Below, one piece after another: positions 1 through 7,796 of a DNA stretch of 64,000 nt. The first letter of the stretch is position 1, and each line of letters opens with the position of its first letter. The position numbers were made by a program, and so were the translations under genes. Where the stretch lies: positions 1,736,001 to 1,800,000 of the forward strand of contig OZ244823.1 of NCBI GenBank assembly GCA_965220365.1, read 5' to 3'. The stretch comes from Bin80 sp965220365. Lineage in GTDB: Bacteria > Bacteroidota > Rhodothermia > Rhodothermales > Bin80. The notes below the pieces were generated by a model. It saw only the letters and a list, made by a program, of their open reading frames with translations, searched no databases and was not told the DNA's origin.

Positions 1-622
1 ATTTTACGACCGCTGCAATGCCACGCTCGTCAATGTCCCGCATCGTATAGATGCCCATCCGGGATTCCTGCAAAATGCGGCGCTCTGCCACATCCAGGTC
101 ACGCAGCGCAATCATTGCAATATCTTCTGAGCGCAGTTTCGGGCCGGGGCGCCCTACGCTGGTCAATCGCTCGGATCCTGACCCGCAAAGAACCGCCATT
201 GGCATCCCATGGATATTTCCGCTGGGTGAAGATGCAGGAGTGTTATAATCTGCATGCGCATCAATCCAGATAATCCCTTTCGGTCCATCGTGGGTCGCTC
301 CTCCAATACTTCCAATCGCAATCGAATGGTCGCCTCCCATGACCAGGGGGAATTGTCCCCGAGCGAGCGTACATCGAACCTCTTCATACAGCAGGTTGCA
401 GGTATCTCGGATCGGCTCAACATAGTCATCATCCGCATCAAGTGAGGCCCGGAGTGCGGTAGGAATGTTTCCGAAGTCAGTTACTCGATGTCCCAGGCGG
501 CGCAGGCGATCTGCAAGCCCGGCATATCGAAGTGCACTGGGCCCCACATCTACTCCTCGTAAATCCTGGCCCAGATCCATTGGGACTCCAATCAGGCGGA
601 TATCTCGAAGTTGTTGATTCAT
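1..622 (-). CDS. rocF: Arginase, N-terminal 207 residues (gene runs off the window start)
   Basis: Hydrolyses L-arginine to ornithine and urea using a binuclear manganese centre in the cytoplasm. The visible N-terminal part has the ureohydrolase metal motifs GGDHS (residues 96-100) and DAHAD (121-125), followed by the arginase-type loop SPSGNIHGMP (132-141), which distinguishes it from agmatinases and formimidoylglutamases. The N-terminus begins with the typical IGVPMDLGQ strand. The start at 622 is the first ATG upstream of this strand. The third metal motif (DxDxxDP) would lie beyond the left edge, so activity cannot be judged. It diverges from the ABC exporter gene, and the two share a promoter region of about 120 bp that contains a 15-bp tandem repeat. 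Family call is firm; the gene is partial only because the window is cut. Confidence 0.93.
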   Translation of the reverse strand, partial: MNQQLRDIRLIGVPMDLGQDLRGVDVGPSALRYAGLADRLRRLGHRVTDFGNIPTALRASLDADDDYVEPIRDTCNLLYEEVRCTLARGQFPLVMGGDHSIAIGSIGGATHDGPKGIIWIDAHADYNTPASSPSGNIHGMPMAVLCGSGSERLTSVGRPGPKLRSEDIAMIALRDLDVAERRILQESRMGIYTMRDIDERGIAAVVK

Positions 623-633
623 TGGAGCTCAAT

Positions 634-663
634 TAGTTTGGTATGATCTAGTTTGGTATGATC
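634..663. repeat. Perfect 15-bp tandem duplication in divergent promoter region
   Basis: The unit TAGTTTGGTATGATC occurs twice head-to-tail with no spacer (634-648 and 649-663). It lies between the arginase start (622) and the ABC exporter start (741), so it could be a duplicated operator or simply a replication-slippage product. The rest of 623-740 shows no gene. Confidence 0.8.
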
Positions 664-740
664 AAAACGAGGCTTATTCTTTAGCTTTACGGATCCGAAT
701 TTACCTGCACTGCGTTTGCCGTCAATCCAGTTCCATTCCG

Positions 741-2543
741 ATGCAATCCCTTTCCCGGCTAAACCACTACTTTATACGCTACTGGCGGTTATTCGTACCG
801 GGGCTCCTATTTACGATGATTTCTGCAATTTTTGCAATTGCGGTGCCCGTCGTGGTTCGACAAGCCATTGATAGCCTTCCCCGTTTTGAGAGGCTTTACC
901 GGCAATTTGAGGCAACTACTCTACAGCATACATTGTACTGGGATTTTTTCTGGACACTGCTGATTTTCGGTCTAATCATCATTGGTCTGAGTTTGGCAAA
1001 CGGAGCCTTCACGTTTTTGATGCGGCAGACCGTGATCGTTGCCTCACGCCATATTGAGTTCGATATACGTAACGCACTGTACGAACATTTGCAAAAACTC
1101 TCGGCCAATTTCTATCACCGTACAAGGACTGGAGATGTCATCACACGTGCGACGAGTGATATTGAGCAGGTACGCCGCTATATCGGACCGGCGATCATGT
1201 ACTCTACGAGAGCCCTTGTGATTGTGATTACTGCAATTACGGCCATGCTTATTATCTCGCCGACATTGACATTTTATGCGCTTATGCCAATGTCTATTCT
1301 TGCCGTGTCAATGTTTATTATCGCACACTTCGTGCATAAGCGCAGCGAGGCACTTCAGCGCCAGTACGCACAGCTCACGAGCCGTGTTCAGGAAACACTT
1401 TCAGGGATTCGATTGGTGAAAGCCTATGCGCGGGAAGAGACGGAGACTCAAGCATTTGAAAAGGAAAGCCGTTCCTACAAGATGCGAATGCTTGGTCTTG
1501 CGCGGGTGGAGTCAGCATGGAGACCGGCGTTTGTAATTGTCGTTGGGTTATCGGAAATTGCGGTCGTCTGGATGGGCGGACGCTTGGTCTCTGAAGGAAT
1601 TATCACAATAGGAAACATTGCAGAATACATTATCTATGTTGCACTCATGACTTGGCCGGTCGCTGCGTTTGGTCTTGTTATATCCATGATGCAGCGGGCT
1701 AGCGCTTCTGCGGAGCGAATTTATGAGGTCTTGGATCAGAAGCCAGATATATCGGATAGTTCCCGGACGAATCATTCGATCAGAAAGATTGACGGACGAG
1801 TCACCTTTGAAAATGTCTCATTTCGGTATGAAGAGCATCTGCCGTATGCCCTTCGGGATATATCCTTTGATGTACCTGCCGGAAAAAGTCTTGCTATTGT
1901 TGGGAAAACTGGATCAGGGAAGTCAACCCTGATAGACCTGATTGGTCGTCTGACGGAGCCAACAAGGGGACGGGTCTTGATCGATGGCCGGGATGTACAA
2001 AAATTACCACTTAGTGTGCTCAGGGAAAAGATTGGGTATGTACCGCAGGATGTATTTCTGTTCAGTGATTCGATAGGGAATAATATTGCCTTTGGGACGG
2101 TGGATGCATCGCAAGAAGAAATCCGTCAGGCGGCATTTGAAGCGGAGCTTCTCGAAACCGTTCTGGAATTCACAGAGGGACTCAATAGTGGAGTAGGGGA
2201 ACGAGGGGTCTCACTCTCCGGTGGACAGGCTCAGCGAACGACCATCGCTCGTGCACTGATTCGGCAGCCACGAATATTCATCCTGGATGATGCGCTCAGC
2301 AGTGTAGATACAAACACTGAGTCTCGTATCCTTGAGCACCTACGTAAAAGGCAGGGGCATCATACCATGGTCATGATCAGTCATCGCATTTCAAGTATAA
2401 AGGGGGTAGATCAGATCATTGTACTTGACCACGGGCGTATTGTAGAGCGTGGGACGCATGAGTCTCTCATGCAGCAGAATGGTCTCTATGCACAGATGTA
2501 TCAGCGCCAACTACTTGAAGAAAGGCTCAAAGCATTGCAGTGA
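741..2543 (+). CDS. ABC exporter half-transporter with degenerate catalytic site (first subunit of a heterodimer)
   Basis: Membrane exporter subunit of the MsbA/BmrC/LmrC type: six-helix transmembrane domain (about residues 1-320) followed by a nucleotide-binding domain (about 345-590). Walker A GKTGSGKST is at about 387-395, signature LSGGQ at about 492, and Walker B reads FILDDALSSVD at about 512, so the catalytic glutamate is replaced by aspartate. Known heterodimeric exporters (TM287/288, BmrCD) have exactly this Glu-to-Asp change in one subunit. The second subunit, with an intact Glu, is encoded at 3487-5271, and the two genes are separated only by rnz. Three bases separate this stop codon from the rnz start, indicating one operon. 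The substrate (lipid, drug or peptide) cannot be told from sequence. Confidence 0.93.
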   Translation: MQSLSRLNHYFIRYWRLFVPGLLFTMISAIFAIAVPVVVRQAIDSLPRFERLYRQFEATTLQHTLYWDFFWTLLIFGLIIIGLSLANGAFTFLMRQTVIVASRHIEFDIRNALYEHLQKLSANFYHRTRTGDVITRATSDIEQVRRYIGPAIMYSTRALVIVITAITAMLIISPTLTFYALMPMSILAVSMFIIAHFVHKRSEALQRQYAQLTSRVQETLSGIRLVKAYAREETETQAFEKESRSYKMRMLGLARVESAWRPAFVIVVGLSEIAVVWMGGRLVSEGIITIGNIAEYIIYVALMTWPVAAFGLVISMMQRASASAERIYEVLDQKPDISDSSRTNHSIRKIDGRVTFENVSFRYEEHLPYALRDISFDVPAGKSLAIVGKTGSGKSTLIDLIGRLTEPTRGRVLIDGRDVQKLPLSVLREKIGYVPQDVFLFSDSIGNNIAFGTVDASQEEIRQAAFEAELLETVLEFTEGLNSGVGERGVSLSGGQAQRTTIARALIRQPRIFILDDALSSVDTNTESRILEHLRKRQGHHTMVMISHRISSIKGVDQIIVLDHGRIVERGTHESLMQQNGLYAQMYQRQLLEERLKALQ

Positions 2544-2546
2544 GTA

Positions 2547-3494
2547 ATGGAATTAATACCATTGGGGACGTCTTCAGCAACGATTGTCCAGGATCGGGGA
2601 CTATCTGCCTATGTGCTTCGAAGCCAGGGAAAGGTATTCCTTTTTGATTGTGGGGATGGGACGCAGTTCCGTCTTCTGAGGGCAGGGATTCGTCGCAGTC
2701 GTATCCGGGCAATCTTTATTTCGCACTTGCATGGAGACCATTATTTGGGGCTTTTTGGGCTCCTGATCTCAATGTCCCTGGAGCGACGCGAAACCCCACT
2801 TACAATCATAGCCCCCCGGGAACTTGTAGATATCATAGGAGAGATCCCAGGACTTCGTCCGGGAGAAATCCATTTTCAGATTCAATATGTAGTACTGGAG
2901 GAAGACTGTGAATCGCAAGAGGTCTACCAGGGGGATGGGCTACAGGTCCACGCTGCGCCATTGGATCACGGCAGATTCTGTGTTGGTTATCGTGTGGAAA
3001 AAATAGATGGGCCAAACCGAATTGATGGGGCGTTGGCACATGCACATGGGATAGATCAGCAAGAACAGTTTCAAAGGTTGGCTGCGGGGCATACCATTCA
3101 GCTATCAGATGGGCGAATGGTTTCTCCCGATCAGGTGAAGAGGCGGTCACGGGGAGCCTTCGCATATATCACCGATACACGTCCATGTAAGGGGGGATTG
3201 GATCTGGCCGGGGATGCAGATTTACTGGTGCATGATGCCACGTTCAGTCAGGAGGATGCAGAGTGTGCCTCCTCTACCGGACACAGTACAGCACGTGATG
3301 CCGCATTACTGGCAAAGGCAGCTGGTGCAGGTAAGTTGCTGCTGACACATTTCAGTGCCAGATATTCAGATGTGACGCTTCTCAGACAAGAAGCAAGGGC
3401 GGTTTTCTCCAACACAGAGATTGCGGAAGAATATCGCGAGTATTCTATCGTTTTCGAAGGTGACACATCACAGACCGATTCCCCGAATGAATAA
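2547..3494 (+). CDS. rnz: Ribonuclease Z
   Basis: Zinc endonuclease that trims the 3' end of tRNA precursors. The metallo-beta-lactamase motif HLHGDH is at residues 60-65 (His60, His62, Asp64, His65), followed by the RNase Z-specific parts: APLDHG near 140, FAYITDTR, HDATF, and the C-terminal HSTARDAALLAKAAGA...LTHFSARY block. At 315 residues it matches the short bacterial form. The start at 2547 lies three bases after the stop of the upstream ABC gene, and its end overlaps the next ABC gene by eight bases, so a housekeeping tRNA-processing enzyme is embedded between two exporter subunits. Nothing suggests that it is inactive. Confidence 0.95.
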   Translation: MELIPLGTSSATIVQDRGLSAYVLRSQGKVFLFDCGDGTQFRLLRAGIRRSRIRAIFISHLHGDHYLGLFGLLISMSLERRETPLTIIAPRELVDIIGEIPGLRPGEIHFQIQYVVLEEDCESQEVYQGDGLQVHAAPLDHGRFCVGYRVEKIDGPNRIDGALAHAHGIDQQEQFQRLAAGHTIQLSDGRMVSPDQVKRRSRGAFAYITDTRPCKGGLDLAGDADLLVHDATFSQEDAECASSTGHSTARDAALLAKAAGAGKLLLTHFSARYSDVTLLRQEARAVFSNTEIAEEYREYSIVFEGDTSQTDSPNE

Positions 3495-5271
3495 AGCAAA
3501 AGGTCTGGATCGGAGATTATTGCGGCGTATCATCGGATACCTGATACCCTATAAGCATTGGGTAATTCTTGCATTTTGCCTAGTGCTTCTTGCTTCGTTT
3601 TTGGGTCCGCTCCGCCCTTGGTTGATTCGTTTGGCGATTGATCATCACATTGTCCCTGGTGAACTGGACGGTTTACCCTTATTAATCTCTGCCTTGTTGG
3701 GAGCGATTGCATTGGAGGGGGCATTGGTGTATACGAATGCTTACTTCACCCAGTGGATTGGGCAGCAGGCGATTTACGATGTGCGTGTACGTGTTTTTCG
3801 CCATGTACAGAGGCAATCCCTCTCTTTCTTTGATCGAACGCCCATCGGTCGGCTAATCACCCGTACAACATCGGATGTGGAGGCACTTGCGGATGTACTT
3901 TCCGCGGGGATTGTAGTGATTATGGGGGACATGTTCAAACTGGTGTTCATTGCGGCATTCATGTTCAGTCTCAATTGGATCCTTGCACTGGTTACGTTGT
4001 GCGTGATGCCATTCATGCTGTTGGTGACGCTATGGTTTAAGCGAAACGTTCGGGGACAATATCGGGAGACACGTAAACAGGTCGCACGCCTGAATTCGTT
4101 CATGCAGGAGCATGTAACAGGGATGCTGATTGTACAGCTTTTCGGTCGGGAGAAGGTAGAGATGGAACGTTTTGAAAAAATCAATGATGAGCATCAGACT
4201 GCGCAGCTCAAAACAGTCTTTTACCACTCACTCTTTTGGCCTGCAGTGGACATCATTGCATCAACCGCGATTGGATTTGTGCTATGGACAGGTGGGGTCA
4301 GTGCAATTGGCGGTGCACTGACCGTTGGGATTCTCATTGCCTTCATTCAATACTGTCGACAATTCTTTGAACCGATTCGGAATTTATCAGAGCAGTTCAA
4401 TACGCTTCAAGGTGCGATGGCGGGTGCAGAGCGTATTTTTGATGTGCTTGACAATGATCAGTCACTGCCCGATGTGGAAGTGCAGGATCCTCCACAAAGG
4501 TTTGAGGGAGACATTGTTTTTGATGATGTCTGGTTTGCCTATAAAAATCTGGATGATGGAACGCCAGATTGGGTATTACGGGGGGTTTCGTTTACGATTA
4601 GGAGGGGACAGAATGCAGCGATTGTAGGAGCAACAGGTAGCGGAAAAACGACGATTATCAGCCTCCTCATGCGCTTTTATGATATCCAAAAGGGACAAAT
4701 CCTTTTGGATGGAAAGGATATCCGTACACTTCGAATCAAGTATCTTCGTTGGCGTATTGGCTTGGTGTTACAGGATGTTTTTCTGTTCTCGGGGTCGATA
4801 TATCGCAATATTTCGCTGGGAAACCCTGATATCTCCCTTGCTCAGGTGAAGCAGGCTGCAAACGCAATCGGAGCAGATCAATTCATCGAACAGCTCCCTG
4901 AACAATACCGCCATGATGTAGGTGAGCGGGGAGTATCCCTCTCACAGGGACAAAGGCAACTACTCTCATTTGTTCGTGTTCTGGCGCATGATCCAGATAT
5001 CTTAGTACTTGACGAAGCGACCTCCAGTATTGATACGGAGACGGAACATATCATCCAACACGCTCTTGAAAGGGTGTTGGAGGGGAGGACTTCCTTGGTC
5101 ATTGCCCATCGACTGTCAACGATTCGTCACTCGGATACCATCCTTGTGCTTCACAAAGGAATTTTAAGAGAGCAGGGAACGCATGACGAATTAGTTGCAG
5201 CTGGTGGTCTCTATCAAACGCTCTACGAATTGCAGTATCAGGAGCAGGAAAAAACCATGGAGGTTTACTAG
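3487..5271 (+). CDS. ABC exporter half-transporter with consensus catalytic site (second subunit)
   Basis: Partner of the 741-2543 exporter subunit. A transmembrane domain (about residues 1-310) is followed by an ATPase domain with Walker A GATGSGKTT (about 380), signature LSQGQRQ (about 485) and Walker B VLDEATSSID (about 505), where the catalytic glutamate is present. LSQGQ instead of LSGGQ plus an intact Glu is the pattern of the catalytically competent subunit in BmrD/LmrD-type heterodimers. The frame is open back to 3421, but the ATG at 3487 is preferred: it overlaps the rnz stop by eight bases, as expected for coupled genes, and the 22-residue upstream extension matches nothing in the family. 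The protein is 594 residues. Export direction is known for this family; substrate is unknown. Confidence 0.93.
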   Translation: MNKAKGLDRRLLRRIIGYLIPYKHWVILAFCLVLLASFLGPLRPWLIRLAIDHHIVPGELDGLPLLISALLGAIALEGALVYTNAYFTQWIGQQAIYDVRVRVFRHVQRQSLSFFDRTPIGRLITRTTSDVEALADVLSAGIVVIMGDMFKLVFIAAFMFSLNWILALVTLCVMPFMLLVTLWFKRNVRGQYRETRKQVARLNSFMQEHVTGMLIVQLFGREKVEMERFEKINDEHQTAQLKTVFYHSLFWPAVDIIASTAIGFVLWTGGVSAIGGALTVGILIAFIQYCRQFFEPIRNLSEQFNTLQGAMAGAERIFDVLDNDQSLPDVEVQDPPQRFEGDIVFDDVWFAYKNLDDGTPDWVLRGVSFTIRRGQNAAIVGATGSGKTTIISLLMRFYDIQKGQILLDGKDIRTLRIKYLRWRIGLVLQDVFLFSGSIYRNISLGNPDISLAQVKQAANAIGADQFIEQLPEQYRHDVGERGVSLSQGQRQLLSFVRVLAHDPDILVLDEATSSIDTETEHIIQHALERVLEGRTSLVIAHRLSTIRHSDTILVLHKGILREQGTHDELVAAGGLYQTLYELQYQEQEKTMEVY

Positions 5272-5362
5272 GGAGCGGAGCGGGGTTGTTGTGAGATGGC
5301 AAAACCATTAAGCTCTCGGTGGAGGTCCTTGAAAAAACAAAATGAGGTCCATCAACGGATAA

Positions 5363-6109
5363 ATGAAGATGTTACAATCTGATCAAACATGTTGCACAGT
5401 CAAAGAAACTGTGCGTGAAAAGTACGATGCAATTGCTCGGGGGGAGCAGGGTTGTGGATGCCGCATGGTGGATGAATTTGCTTACCAGGATACCCCTGGT
5501 TATCAGGTACAGGCCGATTTGGGATTAGGCTGTGGGACTCCGGTAGATTACGCAGACCTGAAGCCGGGTGAGACCGTACTTGACTTGGGATCTGGTGCTG
5601 GCCTTGATGCAATGATTGCTGCACCACTCGTGGGAGAAAAAGGAAAGGTTCTTGGTGTCGATCTAGCTCCGTCCATGGTGGCAAAAGCAAAAGAGAATGC
5701 AATTGCTGTGGAGATGGAGAATACGTTTTTTCAAGAGGGAGATATTGAGGACCTTCCGATTCAGGATGCTTCCATTGATGTTGTCATCAGCAATTGTACG
5801 CTGAATCTGGTCCCGGATAAAGAAAAAGCATACTCGGAGATCGCTCGTGTACTGCGGCCAAGTGGCCGTTTCATTATCTCAGATGTGGTGACGTTCGGGG
5901 ATCCAGCCCCCGGACTGTTAAGGAAGGCAGAGGAGGCTGCAGGTTGTGTTGCCGGAGCAGCAGAAAAAGAATCCTATCTGGAATTGATTGCACGGGCAGG
6001 ATTCACAAAGCCGGAAGTTGTACGCTTCCAGCCTCTTGAAATTATTAACAAGCAGGATGGAATTGCAAGCCTCACCATCCGTGCCCGGCGGCAATCTCAA
6101 AACCTCTAA
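5363..6109 (+). CDS. arsM: Arsenite S-adenosylmethionine methyltransferase
   Basis: Cytoplasmic class I methyltransferase that methylates trivalent arsenic. The SAM-binding motif LDLGSGAG is at residues 73-80. The three cysteines that bind As(III) in characterised ArsM enzymes have clear counterparts: Cys57 (GLGCG), Cys145 (SNCTLNL) and Cys195 (GCVAGA). At 248 residues it is a short ArsM without the C-terminal extension. Further N-terminal cysteines (10, 11, 31, 33) may help metalloid capture. The ATG at 5363 gives MKMLQ; a second ATG two codons later is equally possible. It heads a compact set with the peroxidase-like gene (12 bases downstream) and arsS, which fits methylated arsenic as an intermediate of arsenosugar synthesis. 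There is no arsR, arsB or arsC gene nearby. Confidence 0.93.
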   Translation: MKMLQSDQTCCTVKETVREKYDAIARGEQGCGCRMVDEFAYQDTPGYQVQADLGLGCGTPVDYADLKPGETVLDLGSGAGLDAMIAAPLVGEKGKVLGVDLAPSMVAKAKENAIAVEMENTFFQEGDIEDLPIQDASIDVVISNCTLNLVPDKEKAYSEIARVLRPSGRFIISDVVTFGDPAPGLLRKAEEAAGCVAGAAEKESYLELIARAGFTKPEVVRFQPLEIINKQDGIASLTIRARRQSQNL

Positions 6110-6120
6110 TTACATCGTTC

Positions 6121-6453
6121 ATGGATCATTATTACCATCGCTCACATCTACCCCGGTTCGGAGAAATTGCTGAGGGAAATCAGGAGTTGGCCGACGCGTT
6201 CTTCACTTACTACAACAAGGTATTTGAGGAAGGAGCTTTGACAGCCAGAGAGAAGGCATTGATTGCCTTGGCGGTGGCCAATACTGTTCAATGCCCATAC
6301 TGCATTGATGCATACACGACGGCATGCCTGGAAACGGGTTCGGATTTAGAACAGATGACCGAAGCGGTACATGTGGCGACTGCAATACGGGGTGGTGCGG
6401 CACTGGTGCATGGAGTGCAGATGCTTGACCAGGTGAAGCGCTTAACGATGTAA
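6121..6453 (+). CDS. Arsenosugar-associated peroxidase-like protein (carboxymuconolactone decarboxylase/AhpD fold)
   Basis: Small (110 residues) all-helical AhpD-like protein with the redox pair CPYC at residues 58-61, in the context TVQCPYCIDAYTTACL. The AhpD catalytic motif is CxxCxxxH; here the histidine position is Tyr65, as in the subfamily that travels with ArsM and ArsS. Its exact reaction is not established; the CxxC suggests a thiol-dependent reductase or peroxidase step. Position between arsM and arsS, with gaps of 11 and 26 bases, supports a shared transcript. I assign it to the arsenosugar-associated family from the motif and neighbourhood together. Confidence 0.85.
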   Translation: MDHYYHRSHLPRFGEIAEGNQELADAFFTYYNKVFEEGALTAREKALIALAVANTVQCPYCIDAYTTACLETGSDLEQMTEAVHVATAIRGGAALVHGVQMLDQVKRLTM

Positions 6454-6479
6454 TTCTGGACGGGACTCAGATATAAGAG

Positions 6480-7571
6480 ATGATTGCGCTGAACACACTT
6501 CCTCAAGGCCCGCGTGCCACTTCTTCGTTGTCTTCTCGGGTTGCTCCACTGGCGCATCCTGAGGAGCAATTGAAGGTGCTGAACGCTGTACGTACGACCG
6601 GAGGGCCAACGAACAGCGGTCAGTTTGAGCTTGATTTGGCTTCTTGCGGGTGGCCACGGCTGAAGCCAGACAGGTTGGAGATTGTGCAGATCAACCTAGG
6701 CAAGCTTTGTAATATGACCTGCCGACACTGCCATGTTGATGCAGGACCGGATCGTACCCATGAGAACATGAACCGGGAGACCGTTGATGCTTGCCTGCGG
6801 GCGATTGACCGGTCTGGAGCCCAAGTAGTTGACCTTACCGGTGGTGCTCCCGAACTCAATCCTAATTTTGAGTATCTCGTCGAGGAATGTGTGCACGGAG
6901 GGCTTCGTATTCTGGATCGATGCAATCTCACGATTTTGCTCACTCGACCCTATGAACATTTACCAGAATGGTTTGCAGATCGGGGTGTAGAAGTTGTTTG
7001 TTCGCTGCCTCATTACCGCAAAATTGGTACCGATGCACAGCGTGGAGATGGAACGTATCGTAAATCTATCCAGGCGCTCCAGCGCCTGAATCAGGCCGGG
7101 TATGGGCAGGGAGATCCTCGTCATAAATTAGTCTTGGTAACGAACCCGGTTGGAGCATTCCTATCAGGGAATCAGCCTTCCCTGGAAGCAGAATGGAAGA
7201 CGGCTTTGGCACGCAATCACGAGGTAAGTTTTGATCAACTGCTGACGCTCAATAACTTGCCAATGTCACGATACCTGGAGTGGCTTGTAGACACAAATCA
7301 AGTAAAGCTTTACTTGAATAGACTGTTACAAGCCTTTAATCCTTCGACAATTGCAGGGCTAATGTGTCGGAATACACTCTCCATAAGCTGGGATGGATAT
7401 CTGTATGATTGTGATTTTAATCAGCAATTGGGAATGCGCATGGATATCCCCAGATCGCATGTACGGGATTTCAATCTTGCTACTTGGCAGGGTCATGCAA
7501 TACATACAGCACGCCATTGTTATGGGTGTACGGCTGGGGCGGGAAGCAGTTGTGGTGGTGCGATCACATAG
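6480..7571 (+). CDS. arsS: Arsenosugar biosynthesis radical SAM protein ArsS
   Basis: Radical S-adenosylmethionine enzyme of 363 residues. The [4Fe-4S] motif CxxxCxxC is at Cys77, Cys81 and Cys84 (LCNMTCRHCHVDAG), followed by the glycine-rich GGAPELNP strand. The C-terminal half carries extra cysteines (MCRNTLSISWDG, DCDFN, HCYGCTAGAGSSCGG), as in the Cys-rich C-domain of this family. In cyanobacteria ArsS acts with ArsM to transfer the adenosyl-derived ribosyl group to dimethylarsenic, giving oxo-arsenosugars; that is family knowledge, not seen here. The first ~50 residues are poorly conserved, so a later start cannot be excluded. The end converges on a small minus-strand gene (stop 7593). 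Confidence 0.9.
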   Translation: MIALNTLPQGPRATSSLSSRVAPLAHPEEQLKVLNAVRTTGGPTNSGQFELDLASCGWPRLKPDRLEIVQINLGKLCNMTCRHCHVDAGPDRTHENMNRETVDACLRAIDRSGAQVVDLTGGAPELNPNFEYLVEECVHGGLRILDRCNLTILLTRPYEHLPEWFADRGVEVVCSLPHYRKIGTDAQRGDGTYRKSIQALQRLNQAGYGQGDPRHKLVLVTNPVGAFLSGNQPSLEAEWKTALARNHEVSFDQLLTLNNLPMSRYLEWLVDTNQVKLYLNRLLQAFNPSTIAGLMCRNTLSISWDGYLYDCDFNQQLGMRMDIPRSHVRDFNLATWQGHAIHTARHCYGCTAGAGSSCGGAIT

Positions 7572-7592
7572 ATCAAGATTTCAAAGGTTGGG

Positions 7593-7796
7593 TTATGACA
7601 CATTTTTCGAATAAAAATATGCCATAATATTAGATACTGTCCATGCGGACGCAGCCAACAATTGCAGGCAGTTACCCAGTCCAAATGATCCGTAAACAAT
7701 AACGGAAGCAAACCAAGACAAACTGGCAATCAATTGGCATAACCATTGTATGCTTATATCGGTCTTAAATTTTTTCTGAACTGATTCTTTCTGCAT
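7593..7796 (-). CDS. Small two-helix membrane protein coupled to the flavin oxidoreductase
   Basis: Sixty-seven residues with a short basic N-terminus (MQKESVQKKFK) and two hydrophobic stretches: about residues 16-37 (LCQLIASLSWFASVIVYGSF) and 40-60, ending in a short polar tail. No family is recognised; the size and helix pair resemble half-transporter or small auxiliary membrane proteins, but no PQ motif is present. The frame is open a further eight codons upstream, but the ATG at 7796 is chosen because it overlaps the stop codon of the upstream oxidoreductase gene (TGATG), a typical coupling arrangement. This overlap is the best evidence that the small gene is real and works with that enzyme, perhaps as a membrane anchor or transporter. 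Confidence 0.6.
   Translation of the reverse strand: MQKESVQKKFKTDISIQWLCQLIASLSWFASVIVYGSFGLGNCLQLLAASAWTVSNIMAYFYSKNVS

Noticed and set aside
3421..3486. Upstream extension of the second ABC exporter gene (22 codons)
   Set aside because: It lies within rnz and encodes no hydrophobic or family-like residues; the ATG at 3487 overlaps the rnz stop by eight bases and begins where family members begin.
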